Origin: Capsicum annuum | Lineage: Eukaryota; Streptophyta; Magnoliopsida; Solanales; Solanaceae | Reading direction: 5' to 3' | Length of the DNA stretch: 64,000 nt | NCBI RefSeq assembly: GCF_002878395.1 | Contig: NC_061119.1 | Coordinates: 44,263,808 to 44,327,807 of the forward strand | In this document: one piece after another, positions 35,095-45,640 of the stretch | How the letters are laid out: the number at the start of each line of letters is the position of its first letter | Position numbering within the stretch: the stretch's first letter is position 1 | Translations under genes and position numbers: made by a program | The notes under the pieces: model-generated | Told to the model about the DNA's origin: nothing | Database searches by the model: none | Seen by the model: only the letters and a program-made list of their open reading frames with translations

Positions 35095-35385
35095 AAATAT
35101 TACAATAGATAATGTATCTATTACAACAACTGACAATTCTATTGGAAAATATCAAACAGATTTAGACATATGTTACAACATGTAGGTCATTTGTTGGAAA
35201 TTATCAAATAGGTCTTCCTACTATTTTGATTTGTTCAAATAAATGACCTATCTATTACAATGGGTAGACTTAGATATAAATATCTATATAATTCAATAGC
35301 TGACCAACCTATTCTAATATATAAACTATCTGTCAAAACAAATTGACTATCTATTACAACAGATAAACAATCTGTTGCATTATAA
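35095..35385. repeat. Dispersed CATCTGTTG-type repeats between the two Ulp1-like genes
   Basis: Diverged copies, such as CTATTACAACAGATAAACAAT and AATCTGTTGCATTATAAAAA near 35350. Same family as at 30636-31030 and 33015-33475. Confidence 0.6.
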
Positions 35386-35463
35386 AAAAATCAATTTTCA
35401 TCAAATATAAAATTTTTTCATGAAATAAAAATTGTAATGGTGTTTATGTTTCTACAACTTTTT

Positions 35464-36593
35464 TTTTATAACGGAATCTAAGCATTTAGTTAGTACCCTA
35501 TAGGACCATACCCCTTGCATCCTTTCCATAGCGTTGTCACACAGAAAGGTCATTGGCTCGGTCATTTCTGTGCTGGTCAGCAAACATTCGATGTGTGAAA
35601 GTGCGAACGACCAACATACGACCTCGATTTTATTTTTTGGAAGGTCCTTGTCCTTGTTTTGACTTTCAAAATCTTATGTTTGCTTCATCAATATTTTCGT
35701 TGGTAAATAATTCACCAGTTTACTCTGCCTCAACAAGTTGGGGAACAACTCCAATAGTGGTTGCATGTAGGTAAAAAAAATTATCCTCGTCAAAGACAGG
35801 TAAGTACCAGTCATAAATCTTCATCTTTTCCTCCTCGAGTAGTATCTCAAGAGATAGAAAATGTTTGACCTCCATGTTCATAACTGTAAAAATCCTCTTT
35901 GTTTTGGTCTAGTCCTTGCTGTTTGATATGGCCTCTTTTCTCTAACATAATTAATCATATCTGCATCCTATTAGAATCCAGAAACTAGCAAATCAAATCC
36001 TGGGCCATTAGGACTTGATGCTAGATCTTTTGTCTCATGGTAGCCTGCTCCAGTCCCCTTACGAAACTTTCGTTATTGGGTTAGCCATACACTTCACATG
36101 TTTCTAGAGATTCACATGGCATCATCAAATGATACAAGTCCTGGATAAGAATCTACAACACACTAGAACGCCCTTGTTGACGATCCTTTACTCTGACAGC
36201 ATCTAGGGTTCCTCGAACAATGTGATATCTCACACCGGGTAAATCCTTAACCCTTCCCCCTCTTACTAAGACTACAGAATGTTTTTGTGAATTATGGCCA
36301 ATACTGGGTATATAAGCAGTGATTTCAAATCCAGAGGTTAATCTTACTCTGGCAACTTTACGTAAGGCAGAGTTTGGTTGCTTAATGAGCTCAGTGTACC
36401 TATTTTTAAAATTATTGTGAAAGTTAAGGTCTATTATCCTATTATCAGTATCATAAGCTTCCAGATACACTAATTGCCTGCACCTCATAAGGCAGAGAAT
36501 TTCATCAACATACTGTGATATAAGAAGATCATTTTTAAATAGGATAGTTATTTTAAAATAAAACAAAGTGGAAAGATGCAAATAATGGTCCAT
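35464..36593 (-). pseudogene. Second Ulp1-like gene fragment, reverse strand, split by plastid DNA
   Basis: Minus-strand text from 36593 includes [16 protein letters not shown] and [17 protein letters not shown]. Then comes the plastid insert (36379-36023), then MINYVREKRPYQTARTRPKQ near 35950, EVKHFLSLEILLEEEKMKIYD near 35860, FTYMQPLLELFPNLLRQSKL near 35760, and the C-terminal HIECLLTSTEMTEPMTFLCD near 35590. I recognise this as the second type of plant Ulp1-like protein. The Cys of the active-site segment remains (35616-35614), but the following residue, normally Gly, is Trp (VCWSF). Frameshifts and stops are several. It converges on the forward Ulp1-like gene, about 600 bp away. Confidence 0.7.
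36023..36379 (-). pseudogene. rps12: Nuclear plastid DNA (NUPT): rps12 exon 2 and start of the following intron
   Basis: Minus-strand frame from 36379 reads [37 protein letters not shown] and [19 protein letters not shown] up to KDRQQGRS: plastid ribosomal protein S12, second exon of the trans-spliced gene. The match continues into the 5' part of the intron down to about 36023. A handful of amino-acid changes (for example Ser for Gly and Lys for Glu) show it is an old nuclear copy. The plastid similarity ends sharply inside Ulp1-like coding sequence on both sides. Functional S12 is not possible here because exons 1 and 3 are absent. Confidence 0.9.
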
Positions 36594-36745
36594 CTATTGC
36601 ACAGGGTTCTCTGAATCTGTTATAAGATTACCCATGTAATGCAACTTATGCAACAGATGGATAATATGTTGTAACAAAACCACCACCAGTTACACCAAAA
36701 TACCCAATTGTTGCCATAGATGACGCATCTGTTGTGTAGCTTCTT
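36580..36745. repeat. Dispersed CATCTGTTG-type repeats next to the reverse Ulp1-like gene
   Basis: Copies near 36588 (GTCCATCTATTGCACAG), 36645 (CTTATGCAACAGATGGATAA) and 36720 (GATGACGCATCTGTTGTG). Confidence 0.6.
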
Positions 36746-36787
36746 CTTCATGGAGTAGATTAGAAGGCTAGGTTAGGAAAAGTAAAC

Positions 36788-37253
36788 TGTAAGACCTCGT
36801 AAAGTACTAGTCTAATTCAGTCCTATATAGCATGAAAAAAGGTCCAAGACTTGGAAAAATTCAGCTAAGTATTGACATTTAGTTTCTTTTTGGGCTCGAT
36901 ATTTCAATGAATTTATTTCCAATCTTTCCGGCCTTGGATTGTTGATTTTTAGTTGATTTATGGTCAGGGATGTTAATAGGTCATATCGGGTGAGTTTTGA
37001 AATTTTCAAACCAGCGTAAGGGTGAGTTTTTCATACTATTTCAGACAGATATTCAGTATTTTAGTATTACTATTATATTCAATATTTATTTCAGTATTCA
37101 GATTATGAACCTTATAGCATTTCAGCCTAACTTCTACATTATTTTAGTGTTATTATTCAGTGCTCACAGCAGGTACCAGACATGGATTAGCTTGTGGTCC
37201 TTCGGGATTATAAGCACTGTGTGATGTCTAAGGTGCGGACTCGGGGCGTTACA
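36788..37253 (+). repeat. LTR of B2, 466 bp, chimeric
   Basis: The start TGTAAGACCTCGTAAAG resembles the LTR A end type (TATAAGACCCCG at 28756), not the family-B start TGTAATACCCCG. From about 37090 on it matches family B: ACCTTATAGCATTTCAGCC, GGATTAGCTTGTGGTCCTTC and GGGGCGTTACA at the end. Either a large internal deletion or recombination between two LTR types produced it. Confidence 0.65.
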
Positions 37254-37257
37254 AACT

Positions 37258-37269
37258 TGGTGTAAGAGC
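37258..37269 (+). other. Primer-binding site of B2
   Basis: TGGTGTAAGAGC, two differences from the initiator tRNA-Met site TGGTATCAGAGC. Confidence 0.7.
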
Positions 37270-37476
37270 CTAAGGTTCTAAAGAGTCTTAGAGAGTCTGA
37301 AAGTCCCATCAAGTAGAGTCTTGTGCATGGGTATATAGTGCGCCACACTTATGGACAAAAGGCTATGAGGTGTTTTAGGAAGAGTTTCCCTTCTTTAAGT
37401 ATTCATGTCGTGCGAGTGAGCGTGAGCTCAAGTTAAATTCTCTGCCTAATTCAATTTTCTCTTCTATTTACAAAAT

Positions 37477-38625
37477 ATGCCTCCCAAAAAGACTAGCAAA
37501 AGAAGAACTGGAAACCAGCCAGCACCTCCGCCCATTCAAGCAGATCCCCTGGATGAGCATGTTCCTCATGCAAAATTCAGAGAAACTTTTACCACTCTAG
37601 CCTATTCTATTACAGCTCAGAATGAATACCCAGTTGTTGTTCAGGCCAACCCAGTGGCCAATACTGCTGCAGCTAGAATTCAGAACTTTACCCATATGAA
37701 CCCTCCATCAATTACAATGTCTAAGTCTGAAGAGAACCTACAGGAATTCCTTGACATGGTGAAAAAGATCACAGATATTATGGGGGTAACCGCTAGTGAG
37801 AGTGCTGAGTTAGTTGCATATCAGTTACAGGATATGGCTCATACGTGGTTTAAGAAGTGAAAGGAAGATAGGGTTGCAGATGAGGGCCTATAAAATGGGA
37901 GGAGTTTACCACTGCCTTTCCAGATAAGTTCTTCCCATTGGAGTTGAGGGAAGCTAAGGTGTTAGAATTCATTAACTTGAAGTAGGGCAGCATGACAGTG
38001 AAGGAGCATTCTCACAAGTTTACTCAAATGGCCAGATATGCTCCTCATGTGGTAGCTGATAGCAGATCTAAGATGAGTAAGCTTGTGTGTGGGGTATCTG
38101 ATAGTGTGGTCAAAGAGTGTAGGACCATAATGCTAATTAAAGAGATAGACTTGGCTAGGTTGACACTCCATGCTCAATAGATAGAGGAACAGAAGGCTAA
38201 GGAGAAAGGGAGGGAGAGAAAGAGTGCTAGAACAAGTAGCTTCAACTTCACTCAGCCTAAGTCAAAGGGTGGTAATTGATCTCAGTTCCGCCCAAAATCT
38301 TCAATTCCGGCTCCGTCCTCATCTAGTGATCCAGTGCCTAAATTTAGAAACGGTAATAAGGATAGGGTTCCAGGCTCTAAATCTCAGGGTAGTATTAGCA
38401 ATGTTAGAACAAATCCTCTTTCCCAGAAGTATGGCTGAAACTATCAGGGTGTTTGCAGAAATAGCAGTGATGTATGTTTTTGATATGGAAAGCCAGGCCA
38501 TAGATTCAGAGAATGTCCTCAGGTGGGTTTGCAGAGTCCTCATAATCATCCCCCAGCTCATTCAATTCACCCATCTTAGTAGGGTACCATTTCCAGTGCC
38601 ATCAGTGGACAACGCCCAAAAAGAC
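37477..38625 (+). pseudogene. B2 gag (degenerate)
   Basis: ATG at 37477 follows the leader as in other B copies. The first 127 codons are open: basic N-terminus MPPKKTSKRRTG, then ANPVANTAAARIQNFTHMNP and QEFLDMVKKITDIMGVTA and AYQLQDMAHTWFKK. After a stop and frameshift it continues with MTVKEHSHKFTQMARYAPHV and SVVKECRTIML. Near 38475 the zinc knuckle reads CF, stop, YGKPGHRFRECP: the Gly codon is now TGA and the second Cys is Tyr. The frame then runs directly into the B3 LTR at 38626. Confidence 0.85.
38621..38625. repeat. Flank of B3, possible target duplication
   Basis: AAGAC directly precedes the B3 LTR inside B2 gag. No matching copy can be found because the far end of B3 is lost or recombined. 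Confidence 0.3.
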
Positions 38626-41158
38626 TATAATACCCCGTACTTTTCCTAGCTAATTTCATATCAAGAATGTCTAGTATTAGCTTCTAAATTGAATGATGGT
38701 TATTCCATGAGTAATTTTCAATATTTTAATTTTTTCTCATTTGGGAAATTCAATAAGCTTTCCATCAATATAAGATTCGCCCAAATCTGATGACCGGGTC
38801 CGAAGTTACGACTATTTGAAGTTTCCATCATAAAACAATGCCATATTAGTCAGTGGCACACCACGCCACAAGAGGATATGGCATTTGGAAAATTCCAGTA
38901 GGGGTCTACGATTATGGCGCATCGCACCAGGTCCTAAATTTAGAATTGTCCTTTTCCAGTGTCTTAGCGTGATTTACTCCGCGTCGTACCAAAGTTCCAG
39001 GTCGTAAAAGAAGGGGCAATGAGATGGCTCCGTGTTGCGCCACCCCTCAGTTTCCCAATTGTCGCATCGCACCAAGGGTTCAGTTTGGGAAACTTTTACT
39101 AAAATTAAATGATGCATCCAGGGTTAAAAAAGTGAACTTTCCACCCCTATTTAAGCCCTTTAACGCGTGATTCAACCACTTTTCACCCAAAATACACTCT
39201 CTTCTCTAAAAAAACCTCTCAAGAACAAGCTAGGTTTTTCATAGAAGATCCAATTCTAAGAAAGTTTCTCCATCAATCTTCATGAAATCATGAACTAAGG
39301 TATGCACAGTGTTTATTTATAGACTCCTTTCATCCATGAAGCCCAAGAATCTCCTTTCTAAGTTTAAGTTTATGGATTTCTTTATGAATTTCATGTTGGG
39401 TTTATTTTGTTTATGTTGAGAATGATCAATTGAATTCAAATCCATGTTGGGTGATTAATTTAATGTGGAATTGATTTGTATAGATGTATATTCATGTGAA
39501 CCTATGAATAAACCCTAGGATGATAAAATTAGAGATGAATCATGATGATTAATTGTTGTATAATATTGTCTACATGTGGTATGCCTACCATGTGTTTGAT
39601 TAAATGCCTAGATGAAGGAACAATGCCCAACTAGTATGATATATAAAATCCCGATGTATGTATAAGTTATGCCTATCATATGTTTTGATGGAATGCTTCT
39701 ATAAATGTATTATGGATTATGATGTTAGTTATATGTTCAAGTAAGTTATGCTTGGTCAGTTTTCCTTCTATCAAGTCCTAGGGGTACTCAAACCAGAAAT
39801 ATTAGCTATGTTCCTAGAGCCATGTAATGTTTTCACGATACTCTCAGTCAAGCTATGATCTTTAGACTTCAAACAGTCTTATGACTCAGGAAATCTCCAT
39901 GATCTCATGACCTCAGTCAGTTGTCAGATATCAATAGTATTCCATCAGTCAACGGAATTCAAAAATTCATCTCATATTTAGTTCAATAAATCATGTTCAG
40001 TTTCCATTCAGATGGGAGTAGAAATTAGCACTGAGTGAACCTAAAGATAGGGACACACACTATCAGATGAGGGTGTGATCCTTAGCAGTCATCCTTGTGT
40101 TCTAGAACTATATAGCCAGCATAGATTGAGACATCAACACTATCGATGAGGGTTGATGAGGTGGATAAGTACTGTTAGATAAGGGCCCCACCATTCTCGT
40201 ACAGGGGACACTATTAGATGAGGGTCACCCACAACTTGTCCTTACCAATGGTGCGGTATTGACTACCTTCTAATTGGGTTACAAATTGGACCCCAACTTT
40301 GCCATAATGGTGTATCAGGGGAAAGTCGGTTAGATAACTACTTCCCATAGTTTCATGTTACTGAATTAGGATTGTTAGATATAGTCAATCAGTCTCAGTA
40401 ATAGAACTCAGATAGTTTTTCAAATTTTAGGACTATCAGATACAGTCAACTCAGATACAGAATAGAACTTAGATAGTTCCATCAAATTCAGGACTGTTAG
40501 ATATAGTCACTCATATTATCAGTTGTATTTAGAGTTAGTAATCATGTTCTCATAGTATTAGTGTCAGTTGTTATGTCTCATGCATGTTTTCTCATGCTTA
40601 TGATAGTTAGTTAGTTATTATTATTGTTAATGCATATGAACCCCATGCATTCATCCTACCTCACATGCATGCTAGTACATTCAAAGTACTGATGTATTTA
40701 CGCTATGGTGTTTTATACCATAGGTTTAGAGACATGAGTTCCACAGCAAAAGTGGATTCTAGATATCCGCAGATAGAGTTAGAAGTGAGTCCTCATCTTT
40801 CGGGGACATAATAATTTCTCTATTATCTCATTAATCAGTTTATTAGTTGGAGTTAGTTAGGGACATGTCCCATCAACTCCTTACTCAGATAGTTCAGTCA
40901 GTTAGAAGCTTTCCAGACTATCATGTTTCAGACTTTAGTATTTTCAATTTTGTTTTGGATATTCTATTACCCTACACAGATGTTATATTATTTGTTTTAT
41001 GTTCATTTTTGAACCTTACGGCCTTTCACTTCATGTTTCTGTATTATTCAAGATTTTATGCAGTATACAGGTACAAATATCAGTCATGGGTTAGCTTGTG
41101 GTCCTTCTGGATCATAAGCACCGTGTAGCATTCTGAGTATCAGATTTGGGGTGTTATA
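38626..41158 (+). repeat. LTR of B3
   Basis: 2,533 bp, TATAATACCCCG...GGGTGTTATA. Contains the LTR sub-repeats and a TATA-like box (TATTTAAG, 39149-39156). Across its first 900 bp it shares many distinctive phrases with the 3' LTR at 58836 that the B4 5' LTR lacks. Confidence 0.85.
39149..39156 (+). promoter_or_regulatory. Candidate TATA box of family-B LTRs
   Basis: CACCCCTATTTAAGCCCTTT is conserved at this place in the LTR at 58836 (TATTTAAG at 59386-59393). In the B4 5' LTR it has become CATTTAAG. Polyadenylation and start sites cannot be fixed. Confidence 0.45.
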
Positions 41159-41162
41159 AACT

Positions 41163-41174
41163 TGGTATTAAATC
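41163..41174 (+). other. Primer-binding site of B3 (degenerate)
   Basis: TGGTATTAAATC just after the LTR, three differences from TGGTATCAGAGC. Confidence 0.6.
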
Positions 41175-41381
41175 CTAAGGTTCAATAGAGTCCTAGGAAG
41201 TCTGAAAGCCGCATCTAGTAGAGTCTTGTACATGGGTGTGTTGCACGCCATATTTATGTACAAAAGGCTATAAGTTATTTTAGGAACAGTTTCCACTCTT
41301 TCAGTATTCATGTCGTGCCAGTGAGCACAATCTCAAGTCAATCTCTCAGTCTAATTCATTTCTCTCTTTCTTCTATAAAAC

Positions 41382-42540
41382 ATGCCTCCTAAAAGAAGAA
41401 ACGAAAATTAGTCAGCCCCTCAGCCCGAAGATTCTTTGGGTGACTATGTTTTTTATGTGGAGTTTAGGGCCGCATTCACTACTTTTACTCAGTTAGTTTC
41501 CACTCAAAATGAATGGGAAGTAGTCATCTGTCCAACCTAGTGGCCAATTCTGCCATAGCTAGGATTTGGAACTTCACCCGAATGAATCCTCCATCCTTCC
41601 TCGGGTCTAAGGTAGATGAGGACCCTCAAGAATCATTGATTAGGTTCATAAGGTTACAGAAATCATGAGGGTGACTACTGTTGAGAGTATGAGCTAGCTG
41701 CATATCAGTTGCAGGATGTGGCTCATACTTGGTTCAAATAGTGGAAGTCAGAAAGGTCAGATGATGCAGGTCCTATAGAGTGGGAGGAGTTTTTCACTGC
41801 ATTCTTAGAAAAATTGTTTCCTCAAGAGCTTAGAGAGGCTAAGGTGCTAGAATTCATCAACCTCAGGTAGGGTAATATGACGGTGAAAGAGTATCCCCTT
41901 AGTTTACTCAATTATCCAGATATACCCCTCATGTGGTTGCAGACAGCAAAGCCAAGAAGAGTAAGTTCGCTTTAGGGGTAAATGATAGCATGGTAAATGA
42001 ATGTAGATCTACCATGTTGAATAGTGACATGACTTTAGCCAGGATTATAACTTATGCTCAGCAGATAGACGAACAAATGATTAAGCAGAGGGAGAAGCAG
42101 AATAAGAGAGCGAAGACAAATAGTTTCAACTTCACTCAGCCTAAATCAAAAAAGAAAACCATTCCCAATTTTATCCTAAGTATCAGTTCCATCTCCTTCT
42201 TTAGCTAGTGCTCCGGTTCCTAAGTTCAGGGAGGGTAACAGAGATAGTGCTCCAGGCTCTAGGTCTCAGGGTAGTGTTAGCAATGCCCGAACTGATCCCC
42301 ATTGTCAGACTTATGGTAAGAACCACAAGGGTGCTTGCAGAGCTGGTAGCAATATCTGTTTTGGTTATGGCAAGCTAGCCTACAGAGTCAGATACTTCCC
42401 TCGGTCAGGTTATCAGAGTCATCTCTACTCCTCAGCTCAGTTCGGTTGTCTAAATCAGCAGGGTGCCTCCTCCAGTGCTACTAGTGGGCAATGCCCAAAT
42501 TGTCTCTATGCTCTTCAGTCCTGACAGGATTAGGAAAATT
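41382..42540 (+). pseudogene. B3 gag (heavily degenerate)
   Basis: ATG at 41382 with MPPKRRNEN, then stops. Recognisable pieces: AAYQLQDVAHTWFK near 41700, LREAKVLEFINLR near 41840, SMVNECRSTMLNSDMTLARI near 41990, and a damaged zinc knuckle near 42355 (CFGYGKLAYRVRYFP, where second Cys and His are lost). Several frameshifts. Aligns throughout with B4 gag. Confidence 0.8.
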
Positions 42541-42569
42541 CTCTCGATGTAGTTACTGGTACATTACAG

Positions 42570-42899
42570 ATATTTCATATGCATGTTTACGCTTTGCTAG
42601 ATCCAGGACCTTCTTTATCTTTTGTTACTCCTTCTATAGCAGTCAATTTCGAAGTTAGTCATGAAATTCAAGTAGAGCCCTTTTCTGTCTCTAGCCCAGA
42701 GGGTGAAACCATCATAGCCTGGTGGGTATAAAGGAACTGCCGGATTATGATATTTCAGAAAGTCACTACAACAGACTTAGTCAAATTAGAGATGACTGAT
42801 TTTGATATCATTCTCGGCATGGATTGGCTTCATTCGTGCTATTCCACAGTCGACTTTAGAAATAGAATATTCCAATTTTAGTTCCCAAATGAACCCATC
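42570..42899 (+). pseudogene. B3 protease region, interrupted by the nested LTR
   Basis: Frame with IFHMHVYALLDPGPSLSFVT (catalytic Asp kept), PFSVSSPEGETIIAWWV and TDFDIILGMDWLHSCYSTVD. It ends at FPNEPI exactly where the inverted LTR begins. In B4 the same break occurs at the same base. Confidence 0.8.
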
Positions 42900-43093
42900 T
42901 GTAACGCCCTGATTTGCTAAACCAGAAAACTACATGGTGCTTATGACCCCGAGGGACCACAAGCTAACCCATGACTGATAACTATACCTGTACACTGCAT
43001 AATATACATTTAATAATACGAAAAACATGAACATGTAGGCCATAAGGTTTAACTGAATAAAGGATCTATCAAAACATAACATCCATGTGGGAT
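42900..43093 (-). mobile_element. Fragment of inverted family-B LTR nested in B3
   Basis: Starts TGTAACGCCCTG right after CCATC and matches 52669-52862 at about 91% by eye, then stops at a microsatellite. Only 194 bp of an LTR of about 2.7 kb remain. Confidence 0.85.
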
Positions 43094-43215
43094 CAAAACA
43101 TATATATATATGTATATGTATATATATACATATATATATATGTATGTATATTTGTATGTACGTATGTATGTATGTATGTATATGCGTATGTATGTGTATG
43201 TGTGTGTGTATTTCT
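43094..43215. repeat. Compound (AT)n(GTAT)n(GT)n microsatellite
   Basis: Alternating AT, GTAT and GT units over about 120 bp. It sits exactly at the broken end of the nested LTR, so it may mark a repair or slippage junction. Confidence 0.9.
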
Positions 43216-43434
43216 GTAATGTCACCACATTATAATGATATTTTACTATAGTGTCCTGATTTTCTCTTGAATCATTTTTTCATGTTGTATTTTACTTTCT
43301 TGTAATGATATTCTACCTATAACAACAATGACATTTATTATAGTGGTACCCTCTTTGTAAAATTACCTCTCTATAACAACATGCTCAAATATTATGTAAT
43401 AATATTTTGTAAGAGATATCTTGTACAATATAAA
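43216..43434. other. Unassigned AT-rich DNA, possibly a MITE remnant
   Basis: Contains TATAACAACAATGACATTTA and CTCTATAACAACATGCTCAA, phrases like those of some plant MITEs, but I find no inverted ends or target duplication. Confidence 0.25.
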
Positions 43435-43860
43435 TGTCATGATCTAAAAAAAAGATCACGATGGCACTTATCATGGCCCAACCTTGATAAGTCAGCCAAT
43501 CACCTAAAAATAAAGAAAACCAAACAACAACAATTAAATGAAACAATATGATACTTCTAGAATAAAGTCAGATCATAATAAAGATACATATATAAGTCTG
43601 AACAAAATACATAACCCTCTCAAAACCTACTTCTCTTATACCACAGCATCGAGAGATGACTCCACCACTTCTCACACCATCACACATCTATGCTCAGAGT
43701 CTAAGAAACAAACCCCTAGATTACCAAACCAGTGAAAATCCTTCACCAGCTCTTGCTTCTCTTCATTCACATGATTTAACCTTCCCATAAATGACCTGCT
43801 AAGAGCTTTGATAATGCCGAAGCTATACCTTAACTCTAAAAATTGTGCAGTCGCTGTAAA
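43435..43860 (-). mobile_element. Gypsy LTR fragment of the TGTCATGA type
   Basis: Begins TGTCATGATC and soon has CACGATGGCACTTATCATG, matching the LTR A terminus (TGTCATGACCC... CATGATGGCACCTAC at 20039). Orientation is taken from that match. No coding capacity. The right limit is uncertain. Confidence 0.5.
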
Positions 43861-44592
43861 ATGTAGTAACCCAAAAAAGGTTTGGGTTAAATCCTAAGGG
43901 AATGCGTGGAATCGTGGCTCTCAGTTATTAAAATCAGCAGGCTAAACTAGAAAAGTAAATATGGGGATTTGAGTTGCAATATCGAACAAGTAGATAATAC
44001 CAACTTCGGTTGTAATCTGTCATAGGTAAATACTAGGATTGTGTTCCCCCTAGATTCACAACTCCGTAGGATTATCATGCTTTATTGAACCAACTTGATA
44101 CCTTGCAGGAAGAATCTTATAAGAAGTACCATCAACAATCTTTTGGACGAGCTGATGGATTTCAACTTTTACTTTTTTATCTTAGGATATCACCTTACTA
44201 ACCCTTATCTTGGTCCCAATTAACTATTACTTTTAAGTCCATAGTTATTAGATGATAGCTAACCATATTACTTAGATAATACCTATTAGTGTGGATCGAC
44301 AGTTAAACTTCAAATTACTATTGTAATTATAATTTCCAAGGCTTTACTCCCTTTTTGGAGTAACTAGCAATAATCTAGGCAAGATCTGAACATGTGCAAC
44401 CGCTAAGATATTTATTAAATTGAAGATAATACAATGCATGCATGGGTATCAGTTCAGAACAACAATAGCACTTTTCCTACTTTGTCTATCCGCTAGGGTT
44501 TCCACAACCCTAGTATCGGGTATCAGTTCAGTGAAGTTGTTCTCGCTTACTAGTTTTTTTGTTTTTGTCCTTAGTTAGGTATACACAAGTGT
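43861..44592. other. Noncoding stretch upstream of the Athila-like gag
   Basis: No gene recognised. It includes two near-identical phrases GGGTATCAGTTCAG (44445-44458 and 44518-44531) and CTAGGGTTTCCACAACCCTAG (a short inverted repeat near 44493). By position it could be LTR and leader of the Athila-like element. Confidence 0.35.
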
Positions 44593-45640
44593 ATGCCTAG
44601 TACATGGAGTAGAGGAAATCCACAACTTCCATTGAATCTAAATCCAGGGAGGATCCTACAAACACCGAGTAGGACAACAAAATCAAAGAAAAATAATATT
44701 TGCGAAGGGGTCTATGATGATACGCTTTCCCATCTTCTTGAAGGAGTTTAGGACATTGTTGATCAGCAGATGGGGTTGATTTTAGCACAAGATACTAATG
44801 ATAGGAGGGTAGCAGATAAAGCTCTATTGATAGCAGAGGAGGTAGATGTAGCTGAGAAGAGACTTGCAGCAGACTTTCAGGCAATACTCGATGGAAATTA
44901 GAATAGAGTTAGAGTAGTCCGTCCTCAAGTGATCCCAACATATTATTATGTAAAGACATACGAGGATGATGAAAAATATTTGGGGTACGTTGAGTCAGTA
45001 GATACTGGAGCCATTATTCCTCCTATTTTACCCCTAGGCATTAAGTTTGACATAATGAACGGAATGATCCAACTATTAAATCTGAAGGGTGTATTTGTAG
45101 GTTTTCCTTTAGATAATGCAAACATACACCTTGAGAATTTCATAAGGACCTGCAGTTCATATACTAATGTAGTGGAGAATTAGAAAGTTCTTTTATGGAG
45201 GTTATTCCCCTCTCACTTATAGGAGAAGCATTTTTATGGCTAGGGGAACTAGAAAGAGGATCTATCACTGCATGGAATAAGTTGCAGAGGAAATTCTTGA
45301 ACTAGTTATTTCCTCCATCTAAGGTGTTGTAGCTTAAGGATGAAATCTATAATTTCAGGTAGCTATAGTCAGACTCTATGTATGAAGCATTGTTCAAGTT
45401 TAAGAAAAAAATGAGTATGGTGCCAAGCCATCGATGTCAGGAACGATCCTATTAGAGATATTTAATAAAGCCCTGACCATCAATTCCAGAGCCATAGAGG
45501 ACACTATCTCTAGAGGAGATTTTATGAGACTACTCTAGGAGACAACTTTAGAGATGCTAGATCAGATCTCTCTCACAATCGAAAGTGGTAAAATAGGGAG
45601 GCTGATGGGGGATCTTGCACGTATGCTATTAGTGCCTCAT
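44593..45640 (+). pseudogene. Athila-like Ty3/gypsy gag fragment (degenerate)
   Basis: Start at the ATG 44593 (MPSTWSRGNPQLPLNLNPG), a form like the MPRTRSRGN start of Athila-type gags. The frame passes stops near 44749 and 44899, then runs open 44929-45183 (GIKFDIMNGMIQLLNLKGVF, NIHLENFIRTCSSYTNVV). After 45183 pieces in shifted frames match the capsid end: LFPLSLIGEAFLWLGELERG, SITAWNKLQRKFL, LFPPSKV. No zinc knuckle or pol follows. Identification as Athila-like comes from the L-F-P...W...FL..FFPPS pattern and is moderate. Confidence 0.6.

Larger units (their letters stand above)
36788..38625 (+). mobile_element. Ty3/gypsy family B element B2: short chimeric LTR, primer site, gag; cut by B3
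   Basis: Starts with a 466-bp LTR-like unit (36788-37253) directly followed by a primer site and gag of family B. At 38626, within the end of gag, element B3 begins with its own LTR. No later part of B2 can be identified downstream. See the separate entries for LTR and gag. Confidence 0.75.
38626..43093 (+). mobile_element. Ty3/gypsy family B element B3, 5' half
   Basis: Comprises LTR (38626-41158), primer site, gag (41382-about 42530), protease (about 42570-42899) and then the first 194 bp of an inverted B-family LTR (42900-43093), where it breaks at a microsatellite. The nested LTR starts after the same CCATC as in B4. No pol is present. Confidence 0.85.

Noticed and set aside
36153..36593. 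Intact rps12 gene
   Set aside because: Only exon 2 and part of the next intron are present, with several changed residues; exons 1 and 3 are missing and the upstream residues are Ulp1-like.
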